From positions 496,001-560,000 of the forward strand of contig NZ_SUMD01000003.1 of NCBI RefSeq assembly GCF_005049235.1: a stretch of DNA of 64,000 nt, written 5' to 3'. The stretch is from Rhodococcus oryzae. GTDB taxonomy: Bacteria; Actinomycetota; Actinomycetes; Mycobacteriales; Mycobacteriaceae. The translations under genes and the position numbers were made by a program. Positions 16,064 to 26,716 of the stretch are shown here, in pieces (position 1 is the first letter of the stretch; each line of letters begins with the position of its first letter). The notes beneath the pieces were generated by a model. It saw nothing but the letters and a program-made list of their open reading frames with translations, did no database searches and was not told the origin of the DNA.

Positions 16064-18012
16064 CCCACCGGCACCTGCTGACCCCGTTGCCCCTCGGGCG
16101 GCTGACCCTACGTAACCGGGTTGTGTTCTCGGCGCACCTGACCAACAGTGCCCGCGGCGGGCTGCCCACCGAACAGCACATCGCGTACTACGAGGCGCGC
16201 GCCAAGGGCGGCGCGGGCCTCATCATCACCGAGGAACACAGCACCCACCCGTCGGACTGGCCGTACGAGAAGCTGATCCAGGGCTACCGGCCCGAGGTGA
16301 TCCCGCACTACCGGAAGCTCACCGACGCGGTGCACGCCCATGGTTCGGTGATCCTGGCCCAGCTCAACCACAATGGCGGGCAGGGCTCCGGGATGTACTC
16401 GCGGCAGCCGGTTCTGGCGCCGAGCCCGGTGGCGGACCCGCTGTTCCGCGAGGTGCCGAAGGCGGTCGACCCGGCCGAGATCGCGGAGCTCGTCGCCGGC
16501 TTCGCCGCGACCGCGGAACACTGCAGGCGCGGTGGCTTCGACGGCGTCGAAATCCAGTGCTCGCAGGCATCGATCGTGCGGGCCTTCCTCTCACCCGACA
16601 CCAACCGGCGCACCGATCGGTACGGGGGCACCCTGGCGAATCGTGCCCGCTTCCTGCTCGAGATCGTGGCGTCGGTGCGCGCGGCGCTCGGGCCCGAACC
16701 GGTCCTCGGCGTGCGGTTGACCGGTGAGGAGCTGATCGAGAACGGGATCCATCTCGACGAGGCGGTCGAGGTCGCCGCGATGGTGGAGGCCTGTGGGCAG
16801 GTCGACTACATCAACACCTCGATCGGCATGGCGACGCAGACCCTGCACCTGATCGAGGGCTCGATGGCGGTGCCGCGCGGGTACGCCCTGTTCATCCCGA
16901 GCGCGATCCGCAGGCGGGTGACGCTGCCGGTGATCGGTGTCGGCCGGTTCACGGATCCGGAGCAGGCGGATCTCGCGATCGAGGAGGGCCATTGCGACCT
17001 GATCGGGGTCGTGCGCGGGCAGATCGCGGACCCCGACTTCGTGGCCAAGGCCGCGGCCGGGCGATCCGGTGAGATCCGGACCTGCCTCTCCTGCAACCAG
17101 GAGTGCATCGGCCGGGTCGGCCTGGGCCGCTGGCTCGGCTGCGTCGAGAACCCCAGGGCCGGAAGGGAATCGGTGCCGCTGCCGATGCCCCGACGACGCG
17201 GCCTGCGGGTGAGCGTGGTCGGCGGCGGACCGGCGGGGCTGCAGGCCGCGGCCACCGCCGCGCAGCGCGGTCACCGGGTGACGCTGTTCGAGCGGGGCGC
17301 CCGCACCGGTGGCCAGGTCCGCGCCGCGGCGGGTGCGGCGGGGCGCGCCGAGTTCGGCGTGCTGGTCCGGAATCTCGAGGCGGAATGCGCGCGGTCCGGC
17401 GTCGAGGTCAGGACCGGCGTCGAGGTGGACGCGGACCTGCTCCGGTCCCTGGCGCCCGACGCGGTGATCATCGCGACCGGGGCCCGGCCGCGACGACCGG
17501 GATGGGCGGGCGAGTCGGCGCGGGTGGTGGACGTGCGGGACGTGCTCGAGGGCCGGGTCGAACCCGGCGGCCGGGTGCTCGTGATCGACGAGCTGGGTTT
17601 CCACCAGGCGACGTCGGTCGCCGAATCGCTGGCCGATCGTGGCTGTGTGGTGACGGTCGCGACCAACGGCATGATCGTCGGTCAGGACCTGGGCCTCACG
17701 CTGGACATGGAGGGCTGGCAGCGCAGGGCGCACCGCAAGGGCATAGCGCAGCTCACGGACCTGGTGCCGATGGCGGTCGCCGCGGCGCCGGGGGCGGGGG
17801 TGCGGGTCACGCTGCTGCACCATCCGACCGGGATCACCTCCGAGCCGGAGTTCGACTGGGTGGTGTGTGCGGTGCACCAGCAACCCGAGGACCGACTCTG
17901 GAAGCAGTTGTCCGGGAGCGAGTTCGAGGTTCACCGGATCGGTGACGCGCTGACCCCGCGGCGAGCGGACGCGGCGGTGCGGGAGGGCCACCGGGTGGCC
18001 GTCGCGCTCTGA
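16060..18012 (+). CDS. mycofactocin-associated FadH/OYE family oxidoreductase 2
   Basis: A 650 aa paralogue of the preceding gene with the same layout: OYE-like FMN barrel, [4Fe-4S] motif Cx2Cx3Cx11C near residue 345, then a FAD/NAD(P) domain with VVGGGPAGLQAA. The barrel keeps NRRTDRYGGTLANRARF, the FMN-barrel signature. The strand-end His motif of dienoyl-CoA reductases is replaced by a CSQAS segment, so the substrate differs. The ATG overlaps the previous stop (ATGA). Inference: with copy 1 it may form a heteromeric enzyme that oxidises or reduces mycofactocin or a mycofactocin-linked substrate. Confidence 0.87.
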   Translation: MTHRHLLTPLPLGRLTLRNRVVFSAHLTNSARGGLPTEQHIAYYEARAKGGAGLIITEEHSTHPSDWPYEKLIQGYRPEVIPHYRKLTDAVHAHGSVILAQLNHNGGQGSGMYSRQPVLAPSPVADPLFREVPKAVDPAEIAELVAGFAATAEHCRRGGFDGVEIQCSQASIVRAFLSPDTNRRTDRYGGTLANRARFLLEIVASVRAALGPEPVLGVRLTGEELIENGIHLDEAVEVAAMVEACGQVDYINTSIGMATQTLHLIEGSMAVPRGYALFIPSAIRRRVTLPVIGVGRFTDPEQADLAIEEGHCDLIGVVRGQIADPDFVAKAAAGRSGEIRTCLSCNQECIGRVGLGRWLGCVENPRAGRESVPLPMPRRRGLRVSVVGGGPAGLQAAATAAQRGHRVTLFERGARTGGQVRAAAGAAGRAEFGVLVRNLEAECARSGVEVRTGVEVDADLLRSLAPDAVIIATGARPRRPGWAGESARVVDVRDVLEGRVEPGGRVLVIDELGFHQATSVAESLADRGCVVTVATNGMIVGQDLGLTLDMEGWQRRAHRKGIAQLTDLVPMAVAAAPGAGVRVTLLHHPTGITSEPEFDWVVCAVHQQPEDRLWKQLSGSEFEVHRIGDALTPRRADAAVREGHRVAVAL

Positions 18013-18018
18013 CGAGTG

Positions 18019-18591
18019 TCAGATGCCGGTGGCGCGGTCGCCCGGCAGCAGGCGTTGCGGCAGCTGGCTGAACACCCAGCCTCGCGCGCCGCTCGGGGTG
18101 AGCAGCCAGATCACGTCGAAGCGGTCCTCGGGCCACGGGTCTGGCGGTGTGGAATCGACCTCGCCGAGCGCATCGACGATCTCGGGGAGGTACTCGCGCT
18201 GCCAGGAGATCAGGACCGGGCCGGGGGTGCGCAACACCTGCTTGGCGAGTGCCTTGACGTCGGACCGACCGAAGTCGGTGTCCACCGCGAGGCCGAGCTT
18301 GTCGGCGAGCGGCGAGATCGTCTGCAGTGAGCGCTTGCTGCCGTCCTTCTTGCGCGGCGTCGAGGCGAAAAGGGCCCGCGGGCGCACCAGCCCGGTGGGT
18401 GGCTCGCCGTCGTCGGGCGCGAGGAGCGCGGCGAGCGCGGTGGCGCGTTGCCAGCCGACCGGGGTGAGCGATTCGTCGCACCGGGTGCCGTCGCGGTCCA
18501 CGCCGAAGGGGGGTTCGTCGCCCTCGGGTCGTTCCGCATGCCGGATCAGCATGATCGTCGTCGTCGCCTCGTCCTGGGCCATGGGGGTCAT
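18019..18591 (-). CDS. histidine phosphatase family protein (RHAE variant)
   Basis: A 190 aa protein. The N-terminal LIRHAERPEGDE is the phosphohistidine motif of the phosphoglycerate-mutase-like superfamily, with RHAE in place of RHGE. ESLTPVGWQRA follows, as in the family. The ATG at 18591 is chosen; an internal ATG at 18582 is possible. It lies on the minus strand inside the mycofactocin locus, converging on the second OYE gene with 6 bases between stops, and follows the unknown protein gene by 16 bases. No link with mycofactocin chemistry is known to me. Confidence 0.75.
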   Translation of the reverse strand: MTPMAQDEATTTIMLIRHAERPEGDEPPFGVDRDGTRCDESLTPVGWQRATALAALLAPDDGEPPTGLVRPRALFASTPRKKDGSKRSLQTISPLADKLGLAVDTDFGRSDVKALAKQVLRTPGPVLISWQREYLPEIVDALGEVDSTPPDPWPEDRFDVIWLLTPSGARGWVFSQLPQRLLPGDRATGI

Positions 18592-18607
18592 CCTGCCCTT
18601 CGACCGG

Positions 18608-19213
18608 TCAGTCCGCCTGTGGGTTCCCGTGATCCGCGTTCGTGACGGCCTGGAGCAGGCCCCAGGAGAACTGCGCCTCGCAGGCCACACCGTCCGGAGT
18701 GGTGAAGGCGGCGGCCGCATGGCTGGCGACCGCGCCGCCGGACATGCGGTAACGGACAGGGGAGCAGGCCGACTCCACGTCGTCGATGACCAGCAGCCAC
18801 GGTCGTAGGTCCGCCACCGAGGCTATGGCGGGCGCGGCCGAGTCGGCCATCCTGGTCAGTCGCTCGTCGACGACGTCCCCGCCCGGCCCGAAGGTGATCT
18901 GGAACTGCAGTCCGGGCCACAGTGGCATCGGCCAGGCCTCGACGGCCAGCTCGCCGACCAGGGGCACCGTGCGCGAGCTCACCACGGCGGGTTTGCCGAG
19001 GGCGAGTCGATACCGCGCCGCGCCACCGGGGAAGCCGCCCCGCAGGCCGCGCTGCCACTGGGCGTGCGCGGCGCGCAGGTCGGTGGCGCTCTTGCCGAGG
19101 TTCTTGAGGGCGGCCCCGACGAGCGCCTGCTGATGGTCGTGCATCCGGCGGAGCAACATGAGTTCGAAGTTGACGACGCCAAATCCTTTGAGCGGCATTC
19201 GGTCCAGCGTCAC
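18608..19213 (-). CDS. conserved-looking protein of unknown function
   Basis: A 201 aa soluble protein that I do not recognise. The N-terminus is VVNFELMLLRRMHDHQQALV, followed by a region rich in beta strands (LQFQITFGPGGDVVDERLTR) and a lipid/START-like mix of charged strands and a long C-terminal helix. The GTG at 19213 has GGAGGA four bases upstream. It shares an operon with the histidine phosphatase and is divergent from mftE across 84 bases. Its placement between the OYE genes and mftE makes a link with mycofactocin possible but unproven. Confidence 0.65.
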   Translation of the reverse strand: MTLDRMPLKGFGVVNFELMLLRRMHDHQQALVGAALKNLGKSATDLRAAHAQWQRGLRGGFPGGAARYRLALGKPAVVSSRTVPLVGELAVEAWPMPLWPGLQFQITFGPGGDVVDERLTRMADSAAPAIASVADLRPWLLVIDDVESACSPVRYRMSGGAVASHAAAAFTTPDGVACEAQFSWGLLQAVTNADHGNPQAD

Positions 19214-19297
19214 GTCATCCTCCAGTCGAGGGTCCTGTGGTGACACCGATCGTAGTGGCCGGACCCTAGGCGACTCCCGTCGGAATAGCATCGGTGC

Positions 19298-19984
19298 ATG
19301 CCAATGGACCTCGCGGGCGCGACCTGGCCCGACATCGCCGCCGACGCGCCAGCCCTCGCGGTGCCGATCGGGTCGGTCGAGCAGCACGGGCCGCACCTGC
19401 CGCTGGACACCGACACCCGGATCGCGGTCGCGGTGGCGCGGTCGCTGCCCGGCATGATGGTCGCCCCCGCCATCGCCTACGGGGCCAGCGGTGAGCACGA
19501 GGGATTCGCTGGAACCGTCTCGCTCGGCGCGTCCGCGCTCGAGGCGGTGGTCGTCGAGTACGGGCGTTCGGCGTGTCGCTGGTCCCCGCGCGTGTTGCTG
19601 GTGAACGGGCACGGTGGCAACGCGCCCACCCTCGCCAAGGCGGTCGCGTTGCTGCGCTACGAGGGCAGGGACGTCGCCTGGCTGCCCTGCGCGGTGCCGG
19701 GGGCCGATGCCCACGCGGGGCGCACTGAAACCTCCCTGCTGCTGCACCTTTCGCCAGGTGACGTGCGGATGGACAGGGCGCAACCGGGCGTCACCGAACC
19801 GATCGGTGAGCTGATGGACCGGTTGCGGGCCGGCGGGATCGCGTCCGTCAGCGCGAACGGGGTGCTCGGCGATCCGACAGGGGCGAGTGCGGCCGAGGGT
19901 GAACGGATGTTCGAGCAGATGGTGGCGCGTTGTGTTGCGGCGGTGTTGCGATGGCAACCAGATGGCAAAGGCATGTTGCGGTGA
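19298..19984 (+). CDS. mftE: mycofactocin peptidase MftE (creatininase family)
   Basis: A 228 aa creatininase-type metallopeptidase. Its motifs are [16 protein letters not shown] (residues about 24-39, metal ligands E, H, D), [10 protein letters not shown] and VNGHGGN. MftE cleaves MftC-modified MftA just before the crosslinked C-terminal dipeptide, releasing AHDP for MftD. In mycobacteria mftE follows mftD directly; here four genes intervene. The downstream mftF starts 26 bases after the stop, so mftE-F-G form one unit. Confidence 0.94.
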   Translation: MPMDLAGATWPDIAADAPALAVPIGSVEQHGPHLPLDTDTRIAVAVARSLPGMMVAPAIAYGASGEHEGFAGTVSLGASALEAVVVEYGRSACRWSPRVLLVNGHGGNAPTLAKAVALLRYEGRDVAWLPCAVPGADAHAGRTETSLLLHLSPGDVRMDRAQPGVTEPIGELMDRLRAGGIASVSANGVLGDPTGASAAEGERMFEQMVARCVAAVLRWQPDGKGMLR

Positions 19985-20009
19985 GAGCAGATCCGAATAC
20001 GATCACCTG

Positions 20010-21407
20010 ATGCGCCAAGCTCGACTGCCCGACGGATTCGGGGTGAGAATCGATCCCAAGGTGCGCACCTTCTCGGGTGGACGGGTACTGATCGGGGGTT
20101 CCCCGACCCGGATGCTCAAGCTCGCCCCGACCGCGGCGGCGATGATCGGTGACGGATACCTGAAGGTCGTCGACACCCAGTCCGCACAGGTTGCCCGGCA
20201 CCTCCTCGATTCCGGGGTGGCGAACCCCCGGCCGATGAGCTCGCCGTCGAATCAGGACGTCACTGTCGTCATCCCGCTGCACAACAACATCACCGGCTTG
20301 AACCGACTGCTGCCCGCGCTGCGTGGACTCTCGGTGATCGTCGTCGACGACGGGTCCGATGATCCGGTGACGACTCCGCCGTGCTGCGACGGGCGGGTCG
20401 ACGTGCGGGTTCTCCGGCACCCGACCGCGCTCGGGCCTGCTGCCGCTCGCAACACCGGAATGGCCGCGGCGACAACGGAGTACGTAGCCTTCCTGGATTC
20501 CGACGTGGTGCCCCGGCTCGGCTGGCTCGAGGCGATGCTGGGCCACTTCAGCGACCCGGCGGTCGCGATGACCGCACCGCGGATCGTCGCCCTGGAGCCG
20601 GATGCGGGCGCGATCGGCCGTTACGAGCACGCGCGATCCTCCCTCGATCTGGGACGCAAGGAGGGCGCGGTGCGGGCGGGGAGCCCGGTGTCCTACGTGC
20701 CCAGTGCCGCGATGCTGGTGCGCAGGCGCGCGCTCGAGGAGTGCGGTGGCTTCGACGCGGAGATGCATGTGGCCGAGGACGTCGACCTCTGCTGGCGGCT
20801 ACACGCGGCCGGTTGGCGGCTGCGCTACGAGCCGATCGCCAATGTCGCCCATGATCACCGCGTCTCGTTCCGGAAGTGGTTCGGCCGCAAGCTCTTTTAC
20901 GGTACGGGTGCGGCTCCGCTCGCGCTCCGGCACGAGGGGATGGTGCCGCCCGTTGCCATGTCGCCCTTGACGCTGCTGGCCGTCCTGCTCGCCGCGACCT
21001 GCACCAGGCTCGGCCTCGCCGGCTCGCTGGTCGCGCAGCTCGTCACCGTCATCCGCCTGCGCCGGACGTTCCGGGAGCTCGACCAACCCACCCGGATCTC
21101 GGTCATCCTCACCGCGCAGGGCTTCGCGGGCGGGGTCTGGCAGCTCGCGTCCGCGATGTGCAGACATTATTGGCCGGTGACGCTGCTGGCCGCATTGGTC
21201 TCGTCGCGAGTCCGTCGCGCCCTGCTGGCGGTGGCCGCGGCCGAGGGCCTCGCGGATTGGTACACGCACCGCGAACCCGGAGGGCTGGGGCCGGTGCGGC
21301 ACACAGTGTTCAAGCGGATGGACGACATCGCCTACGGCACCGGCCTGTGGCGTGGGGCGATCGCGGAGCGCAGCCTCGCCGCGCTGAAGCCTCGGCTGCG
21401 GGGCTGA
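20010..21407 (+). CDS. mftF: mycofactocin glycosyltransferase MftF
   Basis: A 465 aa family-2 glycosyltransferase. An N-terminal PqqD-like segment (residues about 1-70) is followed by a GT-A domain with [14 protein letters not shown] and the DSD metal motif ([11 protein letters not shown]), then EDVDLCWRL. One or two hydrophobic helices near residue 320 ([18 protein letters not shown]) anchor it to the membrane. MftF adds an oligoglucose chain to (pre)mycofactocin. The ATG at 20010 begins [11 protein letters not shown], as in homologues. mftG follows after 3 bases. Confidence 0.93.
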   Translation: MRQARLPDGFGVRIDPKVRTFSGGRVLIGGSPTRMLKLAPTAAAMIGDGYLKVVDTQSAQVARHLLDSGVANPRPMSSPSNQDVTVVIPLHNNITGLNRLLPALRGLSVIVVDDGSDDPVTTPPCCDGRVDVRVLRHPTALGPAAARNTGMAAATTEYVAFLDSDVVPRLGWLEAMLGHFSDPAVAMTAPRIVALEPDAGAIGRYEHARSSLDLGRKEGAVRAGSPVSYVPSAAMLVRRRALEECGGFDAEMHVAEDVDLCWRLHAAGWRLRYEPIANVAHDHRVSFRKWFGRKLFYGTGAAPLALRHEGMVPPVAMSPLTLLAVLLAATCTRLGLAGSLVAQLVTVIRLRRTFRELDQPTRISVILTAQGFAGGVWQLASAMCRHYWPVTLLAALVSSRVRRALLAVAAAEGLADWYTHREPGGLGPVRHTVFKRMDDIAYGTGLWRGAIAERSLAALKPRLRG

Positions 21408-21410
21408 CCG

Positions 21411-22907
21411 GTGCCGGCCCCCGATCCGGTGGCCGATGTGATCGTGGTGGGCGGCGGGTCCAGCGGGTGCGTCGTGGCGGCGCGCCTGAGCGCGAACCCC
21501 GATCGTGCTGTGTTGTTGATCGAGGCGGGACCCGGTTCGAGCGACCCAGGGCCGCTCGGGCTGCTGCCGGTCGGACCGCGCAGCGATGTCGCCGCGACCT
21601 ATCCGGTCGAATTGCGGCCGGGCCGCAGCACGACCATCTCCCGCGGCCGGGTGCTCGGCGGGTCCGGGGCGGTCAACGGCGGCTACTTCATCCGCGGCAC
21701 CGAATCCGACTTTCGGAGCTGGCCGCAGATGTGGTCGTATTCCCAAGTGCTGCCGTACTTCCGGAAGCTCGAGACGGACCGGGCGGGGGACCCTCGCTGG
21801 CACGGTGACGACGGTCCGATGCCGGTGACCCGGATCGGTCGCGAGGACATGCATCCCGTCAGCTCGGCCTTCCTCGATGCCTGTGAGGCTGAGGGGTTCG
21901 GGTATGCCGCGGATCTCAACGAGCCGAACGCGGACGGTGCCGGTCCGGTGCCGCTCAACGCGGTCGCGGGGCGCCGGATCAGCACGGCGTCCGCATACCT
22001 CGAACCGAGCCTCGCCAGACCGAACCTGCGGGTGCGGACCGGCATCGTCGCCCGCCGCGTGGTGTTCGACGGCGTGCAGGCGGTGGGAGTCGAGGTCGAG
22101 ATCGCGGGTGAGCGGCGCCTGCTACGGGCCCGTCAGGTGGTGCTGTGCGCGGGCGCGATCGGTACCGCCCATCTGTTGATGCACTCCGGAATAGGTCCGG
22201 CGCAACATCTTTCGGCACTCGGGCTGCCGGTGGTATCGGACCGGCCCGGCGTCGGTCGCGACTTCGGTGACCACCCCGAGGTGACGCTCGCGTACCGGCC
22301 TCACCTGCGCGTGCCGAGGGACGAGCACACCGCCGTCCTGGAGGCAGTGCTGGAGACGGACGGCATCGAGATCCGCCCGTACACCGCGCCCTTCGCGGAG
22401 ATCATTCCCGGCGTGCTCGACGCGGACCCACGGCTGGGGGTGGCGCTGATGCGCCCGGACAGCAGGGGCGAGCTCACCCTGCGGTCCTCCGACCCGGCGG
22501 ACCCGCCGGTCATCCGGTACCGGTACCTGACGTCGGCAGCCGACCGGGCGGCGATGCGGTCCGGCCTCGATCTGGCGCGCGGGTTGCTGACCTCGGCGGC
22601 CTTCGGGCGGGTGGCCGCGGAACCACGGGCAGGGTCGCCCACCGAGCCGTTCGAGAACCTCGGTACCTCCCTGCATCTGTCCGGAACCTGCCGGATGGGG
22701 TCGGAGGCGGACCGCGACGCCGTCGTCGACGACCGCTGCCGGGTGATCGGCGTGGACGGGGTCCTGGTCGCCGACACCTCGGTGATGCCGGTGGTGACCT
22801 CGCGCGGCCCGCACGCGACCGCGGTGATGATCGCCGAACGGGTCTCCGCCCTGATCGAGGGCGGCACGAGTCCCACCCATGACGCCCAGGGAAGTGGCAG
22901 AGTGTGA
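21411..22907 (+). CDS. mftG: mycofactocin dehydrogenase MftG (GMC oxidoreductase)
   Basis: A 498 aa glucose-methanol-choline family flavoprotein. The FAD motif VVGGGSSGCVVAARL is at the N-terminus, the GMC signature GRVLGGSGAVNGG lies near residue 83, and the C-terminal HLSGTCRMG holds the active-site His region. MftG is understood to reoxidise mycofactocinol and pass electrons to the respiratory chain, allowing mycofactocin-dependent alcohol oxidation. GTG start, 3 bases after mftF. Confidence 0.92.
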   Translation: MPAPDPVADVIVVGGGSSGCVVAARLSANPDRAVLLIEAGPGSSDPGPLGLLPVGPRSDVAATYPVELRPGRSTTISRGRVLGGSGAVNGGYFIRGTESDFRSWPQMWSYSQVLPYFRKLETDRAGDPRWHGDDGPMPVTRIGREDMHPVSSAFLDACEAEGFGYAADLNEPNADGAGPVPLNAVAGRRISTASAYLEPSLARPNLRVRTGIVARRVVFDGVQAVGVEVEIAGERRLLRARQVVLCAGAIGTAHLLMHSGIGPAQHLSALGLPVVSDRPGVGRDFGDHPEVTLAYRPHLRVPRDEHTAVLEAVLETDGIEIRPYTAPFAEIIPGVLDADPRLGVALMRPDSRGELTLRSSDPADPPVIRYRYLTSAADRAAMRSGLDLARGLLTSAAFGRVAAEPRAGSPTEPFENLGTSLHLSGTCRMGSEADRDAVVDDRCRVIGVDGVLVADTSVMPVVTSRGPHATAVMIAERVSALIEGGTSPTHDAQGSGRV

Positions 22908-22946
22908 CCGGCGTTACAGTTGGTGGGACGTCACGGAGGAACTCGA

Positions 22947-24260
22947 TTGACCAGAGCAACGCACGGCAACCCCTGGATTGCCGTACGGCCGGGCGATGAT
23001 GTCGCGCAACTGGCGCGGCTGATGTCGTCTGCCCACAGGTCGTTCGTCGACGGTGACCCGGCACGGTCCGTCGATCCCGCGGCCGCTGGGCACGACCCCG
23101 TCCGGTCGGTGGTGCTCGATTCGTGGTTGCGCAGCCGGAACAAGGGCGTGAACCCCGATGCCGTCGGCGACGGCGTCGACCTCGACGGCATCGAACTGGA
23201 GCGGTACCGCTCCGCGCACCCGATGGCGCTGATCCGTCCCGTCATCCGCAAGCTGCTGGTCGACGACGCTGCCGACACCGGCCTGCTCGTCGCGATCAGC
23301 GACGCCGAGGGGCGCCTGCTCTGGGTGGAGGGCGACTCGCAGGCCAAGGACCGGGCGCTCGCGATGAACTTCGTCGAGGGCGCCGACTGGAGCGAGGACC
23401 GCGTCGGCACCAATGCCCCTGGGACCGCGCTCGCGCTCGACCACTGCGTACAGATCTTCGAGGCCGAGCATTTCAGCCGCACGGTCCACGATTGGAGCTG
23501 CTCCGCGGCTCCGGTGCACGACCCGATGAGCGGCCAGATCCTCGGCGCCATCGACATCACCGGCGGACCGCGGGTGGCGGTGCCTGAGGTGCTCTCGTTG
23601 ATCCGGGCCACCGTCGCTGCGGCCGAGTCCGAGCTCCGCCTGCACCTGCTGAACTCGCCCCGCCTGCTCGGCAACGCCTCACCGCGTCTCCAGGTGCTCG
23701 GATCCGAGCGGCCCACCCTCGTGCGGGACGGCGACCGGACGAGCCTCTCGCAGCGGCACGCCGAGATCCTGCTGCTGCTGGCCGAACACCCCGAGGGGCT
23801 CAGTTCCGACCACCTTGCGGTGCTGCTCGACGAGTCGGAGCTGGACTCGGTGACCATCCGGGCGGAGATGTCGCGCCTCCGCAAGGTGTTCGGTGCCGCG
23901 GGCCTCGGCTCCCGTCCGTATCGGTTGCTGACCGATCTCGGCTCGGACGTGCAGGAGGTCCGTCACGCGCTCGATCGCGGTGACGCGGCGGCCGCTCTGC
24001 GGGTCTATCGCGGTCCGGTCCTGCCCGGCTCGGTCGCGCCCGGCGTCGAGGAGATCAGGGCGGACCTGCGCGGCCGCATACGTGCGGCGCTGCTGCGGGC
24101 GGGCGACCAGGGCCTGCTCGCCAAGTGGACGAGCACGGTCGAGGGCCGCGAGGACACCGGCGCGTGGGCCGCCTACCTGTCCTCGATGGACCGCCGCTCG
24201 CCGATGTATGACCAGGTCAAGTCCAGGATCGAGACGCTCGACCGGCGGCTGGGAGTCTGA
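22947..24260 (+). CDS. GAF-domain / winged-helix transcriptional regulator
   Basis: A 437 aa protein using a TTG start at 22947, chosen because GGAGGA (22935-22940) lies 6 bases upstream. An N-terminal GAF-type sensor region (about 80-220) contains WSEDRVGTNAPGTAL, the pattern of AcoR-like alcohol regulators. A C-terminal winged helix (about 265-330, LSQRHAEILLLLAEHPEGL) and a short helical tail follow. It has no AAA domain. It lies 39 bases after mftG and 116 before an aldehyde dehydrogenase, so it probably senses an alcohol or aldehyde and controls that gene and perhaps mftG expression. Confidence 0.78.
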   Translation: MTRATHGNPWIAVRPGDDVAQLARLMSSAHRSFVDGDPARSVDPAAAGHDPVRSVVLDSWLRSRNKGVNPDAVGDGVDLDGIELERYRSAHPMALIRPVIRKLLVDDAADTGLLVAISDAEGRLLWVEGDSQAKDRALAMNFVEGADWSEDRVGTNAPGTALALDHCVQIFEAEHFSRTVHDWSCSAAPVHDPMSGQILGAIDITGGPRVAVPEVLSLIRATVAAAESELRLHLLNSPRLLGNASPRLQVLGSERPTLVRDGDRTSLSQRHAEILLLLAEHPEGLSSDHLAVLLDESELDSVTIRAEMSRLRKVFGAAGLGSRPYRLLTDLGSDVQEVRHALDRGDAAAALRVYRGPVLPGSVAPGVEEIRADLRGRIRAALLRAGDQGLLAKWTSTVEGREDTGAWAAYLSSMDRRSPMYDQVKSRIETLDRRLGV

Positions 24261-24272
24261 GTTCCACCGGAC

Positions 24273-24317
24273 GCAACGTTGTTGCAACCCTCGCAATCCT
24301 AGTGTTCTGAATCACAC
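24273..24317. promoter_or_regulatory. dyads in the aldehyde dehydrogenase promoter
   Basis: GCAAC-GTT-GTTGC (24273-24285) is a perfect inverted repeat. GTGT-TCTGAATC-ACAC (24302-24317) is a second, wider dyad. Both lie 60-105 bases before the aldehyde dehydrogenase ATG and just after the GAF regulator. Inference: operator sites for that regulator; the first could also act as a weak terminator. Confidence 0.4.
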
Positions 24318-24376
24318 CCCAGGGCGACACTCGCGTCGCCGGCAGGGGAGAGACAGCACACCACGAGGAGCCTTCG

Positions 24377-25900
<1,524 letters not shown>

Positions 25901-25941
25901 CCCGCAGGCTCGGGGCTTCCCACGGCCTGAGCCCCCGATCT

Positions 25942-26026
25942 CACGGCGCCCGCCAATGCCCCCCTGCGGCGGGCGCCGTGACCATGACACGGCGCCCGCT
26001 CATCCCCCCGAGGCGGGCGCCGTGTC
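25942..26026. terminator. two near-identical tandem GC hairpins
   Basis: Hairpin 1 is a 13-bp stem, CACGGCGCCCGCC (25942-25954) with GGCGGGCGCCGTG (25968-25980). Hairpin 2 is a 14-bp stem, GACACGGCGCCCGC (25986-25999) with GCGGGCGCCGTGTC (26013-26026). Because the arms are nearly the same, hairpin 1 right arm could also pair with hairpin 2 left arm. They lie between the aldehyde dehydrogenase stop and DUF779. They most simply terminate transcription, or act as an attenuator reducing DUF779 expression. Confidence 0.7.
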
Positions 26027-26054
26027 TCCACTTCTCGCCGAGACGGAGGTCCCC

Positions 26055-26606
26055 ATGGCCGACCCGATGACGGTGCCCGGCCGCATCGTCGCGACCGCGG
26101 CGGCGATGGATCTGCTCCGCCGCCTGGGCGGGATTCACGGACCCCTGATGATGCACCAGTCCGGCGGATGCTGCGACGGCTCGGCCCCGATGTGTTATCC
26201 CGCAGGCGAATTCATCGTCGGCGACCGTGACGTCCTGGTCGGGCTGCTCGACCTGCGGCTCGGTGTCGGCGAGGTGCCGAGCTCGGTTCCCGACGGTGAT
26301 GACGCGGTGCCCGTGTGGATCTCGGGCACACAGTTCGCAGCCTGGCAGCACACCCAGCTGGTGCTGGACGTGGTCCCGGGGCGCGGCTCGGGGTTCAGCC
26401 TCGAGACGCCGGAGGGAGTGCGCTTCCTGAGCCGGGCTCGCGCGTTCACACCCGAGGAGAACGGCGCGCTCGCCGAGGCCGATCCGCTCACCGGGCAAAG
26501 CTGGGACGAGGGCAGGCGGCCCGAGCCGCCCGCCGAACCCCAGGTGGTCGCCGAGGCCGTCGACGCCTGTCCCGTCCCTGGCGGCCCGAGAACCGATCAG
26601 TCGTAA
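26055..26606 (+). CDS. DUF779 family protein
   Basis: A 183 aa protein with conserved DUF779 motifs HGPLMMHQSGGCCDGSAPMC and a following EFIVGDRDVLVG. The Cys pair and Cys suggest metal binding. DUF779 genes are habitually next to acetaldehyde-type dehydrogenases, as here; the function is unknown. The ATG at 26055 follows a strong ACGGAGGT (26043-26050). The Pro/Glu-rich C-terminal tail of about 40 residues is longer than the core domain. It is separated from the dehydrogenase by the tandem hairpins. Confidence 0.85.
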   Translation: MADPMTVPGRIVATAAAMDLLRRLGGIHGPLMMHQSGGCCDGSAPMCYPAGEFIVGDRDVLVGLLDLRLGVGEVPSSVPDGDDAVPVWISGTQFAAWQHTQLVLDVVPGRGSGFSLETPEGVRFLSRARAFTPEENGALAEADPLTGQSWDEGRRPEPPAEPQVVAEAVDACPVPGGPRTDQS

Positions 26607-26716
26607 CTCCGCGGACATCAATCCATGACGTAGATCTTCAACACTATGCGCAGCCGCGCCACCCCTGGTGGCGCCGCCGGTGCCGTGTGATCATTCACTA
26701 GGAGAAGGAGGTCGCC

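Noticed and set aside
26607-26716. Adenosylcobalamin riboswitch before the eut operon
   Set aside because: The 110-base leader is shorter than a typical cobalamin riboswitch, and I find no B12-box-like conserved core.
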